This document shows positions 61,598 to 64,000 of a DNA stretch of 64,000 nt, piece after piece (position 1 is the stretch's first letter; each line of letters starts with the position of its first letter). This stretch comes from Lacunisphaera limnophila (GTDB lineage Bacteria > Verrucomicrobiota > Verrucomicrobiia > Opitutales > Opitutaceae), in the NCBI RefSeq assembly GCF_001746835.1, contig NZ_CP016094.1, forward strand, positions 1,240,001 through 1,304,000, in the 5' to 3' direction. The notes under the pieces were generated by a model that searched no databases, was not told where the DNA came from, and was given only the letters and a program-made list of their open reading frames with translations. The position numbers and the translations under genes were made by a program.

Positions 61598-62440
61598 TCA
61601 CTTTTTTCCTTTCAGTAGATCCAGGCTGAGATCCGCCGACGCCACCGTGTGGGTGAGCGCACCGATGCTGATGAGGTCCACGCCGGGCAGGGCGTAGTCC
61701 CGGAGGGTGGCGAAGGTGACGCCGCCGGAAACCTCAACCTGGGCCCGCCCGCCGATGGCGGTGACGGCGGCATCGACCTCGGCGGGGGTCATGTTGTCGA
61801 GAAGGATGAAGTCGACGCCGACGCGGCAGGCTTCCTCGACTTCGTCGATCGTCTTGGCCTCGACTTCGATCTTGGCGCCGTGGGCGGCAGCCGCCTGACA
61901 GAGTGTGACCGCCTGCGTGAGCGAGCCGGCGGCCGCGATATGGTTGTCCTTGATGAGCACCAGCTCGCCCAGCGAGCTGCGGTGGTTGTGGCAGCCGCCG
62001 GTGCGCACCGCGTATTTTTCCAGGGCGCGCCAACCCGGCGTGGTCTTGCGGGTGTCGACGATGCGCACGCCCGTGCCCTGGACGGCCGCGGCGTAGCGGG
62101 CGGCCTGGGTGGCGATGCCGCTGAGGCGCTGGAGGAAATTCAGGGCCGTGCGCTCGGCGGTGAGGATCGAGGCGGTGGAGCCTTCAATCGAGAGGACCCG
62201 GGCGCCGCGCTTGATCCGCGCCCCATCGCGGGCCAGGGCGCGAATTTTCAGGGAGGGGTCCTGCTTCGCAAAGACCCGGGCTGCAACGTCCAGTCCGCAG
62301 ATCACCAGCTCCTGCTTGGCATCGATCACGGCCCGGCTGCGGTGCTTGGCCGGAAAAATGGCGCGGCTGGTGATGTCACCGAGTCCGGCGTCTTCTTCCA
62401 GGGCGAGGTCGATCAGGAGTTCGGTGCGGGGCGTGAGCAT
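61598..62440 (-). CDS. nadC: Nicotinate-nucleotide pyrophosphorylase (carboxylating)
   Basis: NadC (quinolinate phosphoribosyltransferase) converts quinolinate and PRPP to nicotinate mononucleotide. The 280-residue product has LALEEDAGLGDITSRAIF, the RTALNFLQRLSGIAT block, VDTRKTTPGWRALEKYAVRTGG, KDNH, EVEAKTID and LLDNM, all characteristic. It lies between nadA and nadB on the same strand. Confidence 0.96.
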   Translation of the reverse strand: MLTPRTELLIDLALEEDAGLGDITSRAIFPAKHRSRAVIDAKQELVICGLDVAARVFAKQDPSLKIRALARDGARIKRGARVLSIEGSTASILTAERTALNFLQRLSGIATQAARYAAAVQGTGVRIVDTRKTTPGWRALEKYAVRTGGCHNHRSSLGELVLIKDNHIAAAGSLTQAVTLCQAAAAHGAKIEVEAKTIDEVEEACRVGVDFILLDNMTPAEVDAAVTAIGGRAQVEVSGGVTFATLRDYALPGVDLISIGALTHTVASADLSLDLLKGKK

Positions 62441-62479
62441 GGGGAAAGTGGGTTGAAGGCCGGCTTGGGGTTGGGGAGA

Positions 62480-63538
62480 TCAGTCCTTCGGGGCGAGCTC
62501 GAACATGCGGTCGATGCAGCGGGCGGCGCGGCGGCGGATGTCCTCGTCCAACATGACAATCTGGTCGGGGCGCGGGGCGCGCAGGGCATCGCGCACCTTT
62601 TCCAGCGTGTTGAGCTTCATGTAGGGGCAGAGGCGGCAGCCGCCGATGAAATGTTTCTCCGGCGTCTCGACCTGCAGCCGGCCGACGAGGCCGCACTCGG
62701 TGAGCATGAGGTAATAGGGCGCGGGGGTGGTCTTGACGTATTTCATCATCGCCCCGGTGCTGCCGACAAAGTCGGCCACGGCGGCGACCGCCGGGGTGCA
62801 CTCGGGGTGGGCCACGACCTTCAGGCCGGGAAAACGGAGGCGGGCGTCGGCGACGGCGGCGGCATCAAAGACGTCGTGCACGATGCAGGTGCCGTCGGAG
62901 GTGATGATCTCCTTGGCCACGCCGCGGCGCTGCAATTCCGTGCGGACGTTCTCGCCCATCAGGCGGTCGGGCACAAAGAGGATGCGAGCCTGCGGCAGAC
63001 TCGCGATGATATCGTAGACGTTGCCCGAGGTGACACAGACGTCGGACTCCGCCTTCACGTCGGCCGTGGAGTTGATGTAGCAGACCACCGCCGCGTCGGG
63101 GTAGGCGGCCTTCAGTTGCCGCAGCTGGTCGCCGGTGAGGGAGTCGGCCAGGGAGCAGCCCGAGCCCCGGTCCGGCACGATCACGGTGGCGTCGGGGGAG
63201 AGGATCTTGGCGGTCTCGGCCATGAAGACCACGCCGGCAAAAAGGATGACCTTGGCCTTCGCGTCCCGGGCCATGAGGCTCAGGTAATAGGAGTCGCCCT
63301 TGAAGTCGCCCACGCCGTAGACGATCTCGGGCTCGACATAGGAGTGGGTGAGGATGACGGCATCCTTTTCCTTTTTCAGGCGGTTGATCTCCAGGGTGAG
63401 GGGGGCGAATTGCCGGCAGGCCTCATAATCCCAGGATTTGCCGGGGGTGCAATCCACGTGCAGCAAGGCCTTGAACAGGCGGTCGGTCTCGGCCGCGAGT
63501 TCGGAAACCGTGAAAAGGGGGGTGCCGGCGGAAATCAT
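62480..63538 (-). CDS. nadA: Quinolinate synthase
   Basis: NadA condenses iminoaspartate with dihydroxyacetone phosphate to quinolinate using a [4Fe-4S] cluster. The 352-residue protein shows AVILTHSYVEPEIVYGVGDFKGDSYYLS, MAETAKILSP, the first cluster cysteine in GSGCSLAD, the CGLVG cysteine, and the third in CRLCPYMKLNTLEKV. It opens the nad operon (nadA-nadC-nadB). The 81-base gap to the divergent regulator gene likely carries the promoter; no known NAD-responsive site was recognised. Confidence 0.96.
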   Translation of the reverse strand: MISAGTPLFTVSELAAETDRLFKALLHVDCTPGKSWDYEACRQFAPLTLEINRLKKEKDAVILTHSYVEPEIVYGVGDFKGDSYYLSLMARDAKAKVILFAGVVFMAETAKILSPDATVIVPDRGSGCSLADSLTGDQLRQLKAAYPDAAVVCYINSTADVKAESDVCVTSGNVYDIIASLPQARILFVPDRLMGENVRTELQRRGVAKEIITSDGTCIVHDVFDAAAVADARLRFPGLKVVAHPECTPAVAAVADFVGSTGAMMKYVKTTPAPYYLMLTECGLVGRLQVETPEKHFIGGCRLCPYMKLNTLEKVRDALRAPRPDQIVMLDEDIRRRAARCIDRMFELAPKD

Positions 63539-63619
63539 GGAAGCCTGAGGTTACCCGCGGAAGCAGGCCCGTCAAAGCCCCATCGTGTCTTGTGCCGCGG
63601 CTTTCCGTTTGTCTTTGGG

Positions 63620-64000
63620 GTGAACACGGGATTGATTCCGCCTCACCCGTACCCCGCCGTGCCCCCGGCCCACCCCATACCTGTGACGAGCGCGCCCGAC
63701 CATGCGCTGCTGACCGCCCGCTCGATGAGCCCGCATCATCGCGCGGAAATGCGCGAGGCGTTCGACCAGATCGTGCGCCTGGCCGACCATGACCGGCTGA
63801 CCCTGCGCGTGCCGCACGAGGTCAAGCAGGTGCAGAACCGGCGGGGCATGCATTACCATTACCGGCCGGAGATTTTCTTCGGCCTGCAGGGCTGGACGGA
63901 ATTCAGCTTCCCCAACGAGGGCTTCCGCGTGAGCCCGGGGGAGGTCTGCCTGATCCCGGCGGGGGTGCCGCACGGCGAGACGGTGCACGCCGAGCCGGCC
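63620..64000 (+). CDS. Cupin-type (probable AraC family) transcriptional regulator, 3' truncated
   Basis: The frame is open from a GTG at 63620 to the window end (127 codons), so only the N terminus is seen. It contains a cupin-like sensor region: MHYHYRPEIFFGLQGWTEF, then RVSPGEVCLIPAGVPHGETV, typical of the AraC-type effector domain. The helix-turn-helix part would lie beyond the window. A GTG at 63683 is another possible start. It is divergent from nadA but need not regulate it. Confidence 0.6.
   Translation, partial: MNTGLIPPHPYPAVPPAHPIPVTSAPDHALLTARSMSPHHRAEMREAFDQIVRLADHDRLTLRVPHEVKQVQNRRGMHYHYRPEIFFGLQGWTEFSFPNEGFRVSPGEVCLIPAGVPHGETVHAEPA

Overview
The window is a GC-rich, gene-dense chromosomal segment. 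It most likely comes from a Verrucomicrobiota bacterium of the family Opitutaceae (Opitutus/Lacunisphaera-like). That is an inference. It rests on two exported proteins ending in a PEP-CTERM tail of the form IPEPSTYAAL...LWRRR, on an oleC-oleD pair (known from Opitutus), and on several kinds of palindromic intergenic repeat. I saw no rRNA, tRNA, CRISPR array, transposase or phage gene.

Layout. 1-4410: end of the ATP synthase operon (atpD, atpC), a terminator, then feoA-feoB and a very short FeoB-associated Cys-rich membrane protein gene. 4548-7856: a 1102-residue protein, probably PPi-dependent PEP carboxykinase. 7933-10856: an H-NOX sensor translationally coupled to a GAF-LOV-histidine kinase-receiver protein. 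10999-12412: an MDR oxidoreductase and a small membrane protein. 12531-16176: a tight run of a YkvA-like protein, TerC, a single-domain voltage-gated cation channel, an SbtA-type Na+/bicarbonate transporter and its PII-like partner SbtB. 16173-18247: ExoD, QueE and QueC. 18361-26376: GDPD, a histone-deacetylase-like hydrolase, RNase D, OleC, OleD, a SpoU-type RNA methyltransferase and a TrmA/RlmD-type RNA methyltransferase. 26377-26798 is a gene-free gap with an orphan terminator. 26799-31844 (minus): PdxH, a PAS kinase, a lipoate ligase-like protein and an S9 peptidase. 31969-40135: M20 peptidase, MarC, a PAS kinase, a small unknown, a TIGR01777 epimerase, RlmN, an OmpH/Skp-like chaperone and an unknown protein.

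40311-54182 is the most accessory-looking part. It has a DyP peroxidase followed by a membrane hybrid kinase with receiver and HPt domains, an unknown protein and a NarL-type regulator. After a metallophosphoesterase comes a second, paralogous kinase/regulator cassette. That cassette leads into two PEP-CTERM protein genes, which share a near-identical 33-bp upstream element, and a small membrane protein. 54450-58154 returns to housekeeping: miaB, a membrane protein, gmk and a metallo-hydrolase. 58168-59926: a crystallin/DUF4214-like secreted protein and an outer-membrane beta-barrel. 59965-63538 (minus): nadA-nadC-nadB for de novo NAD synthesis. The window ends inside a cupin (probably AraC-type) regulator gene.

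Three themes stand out. (1) One transcription unit may join nitric-oxide sensing (H-NOX) to blue-light sensing (a LOV domain with an intact cysteine). (2) A Na+-coupled bicarbonate transporter and its PII-like regulator sit next to a voltage-gated channel with an unusual selectivity filter. (3) Palindromic repeats lie between genes and run into coding regions, supplying stop codons, start codons and in-frame insertions. Coordinates include stop codons. Starts were chosen by homology and spacing, and alternatives are noted.
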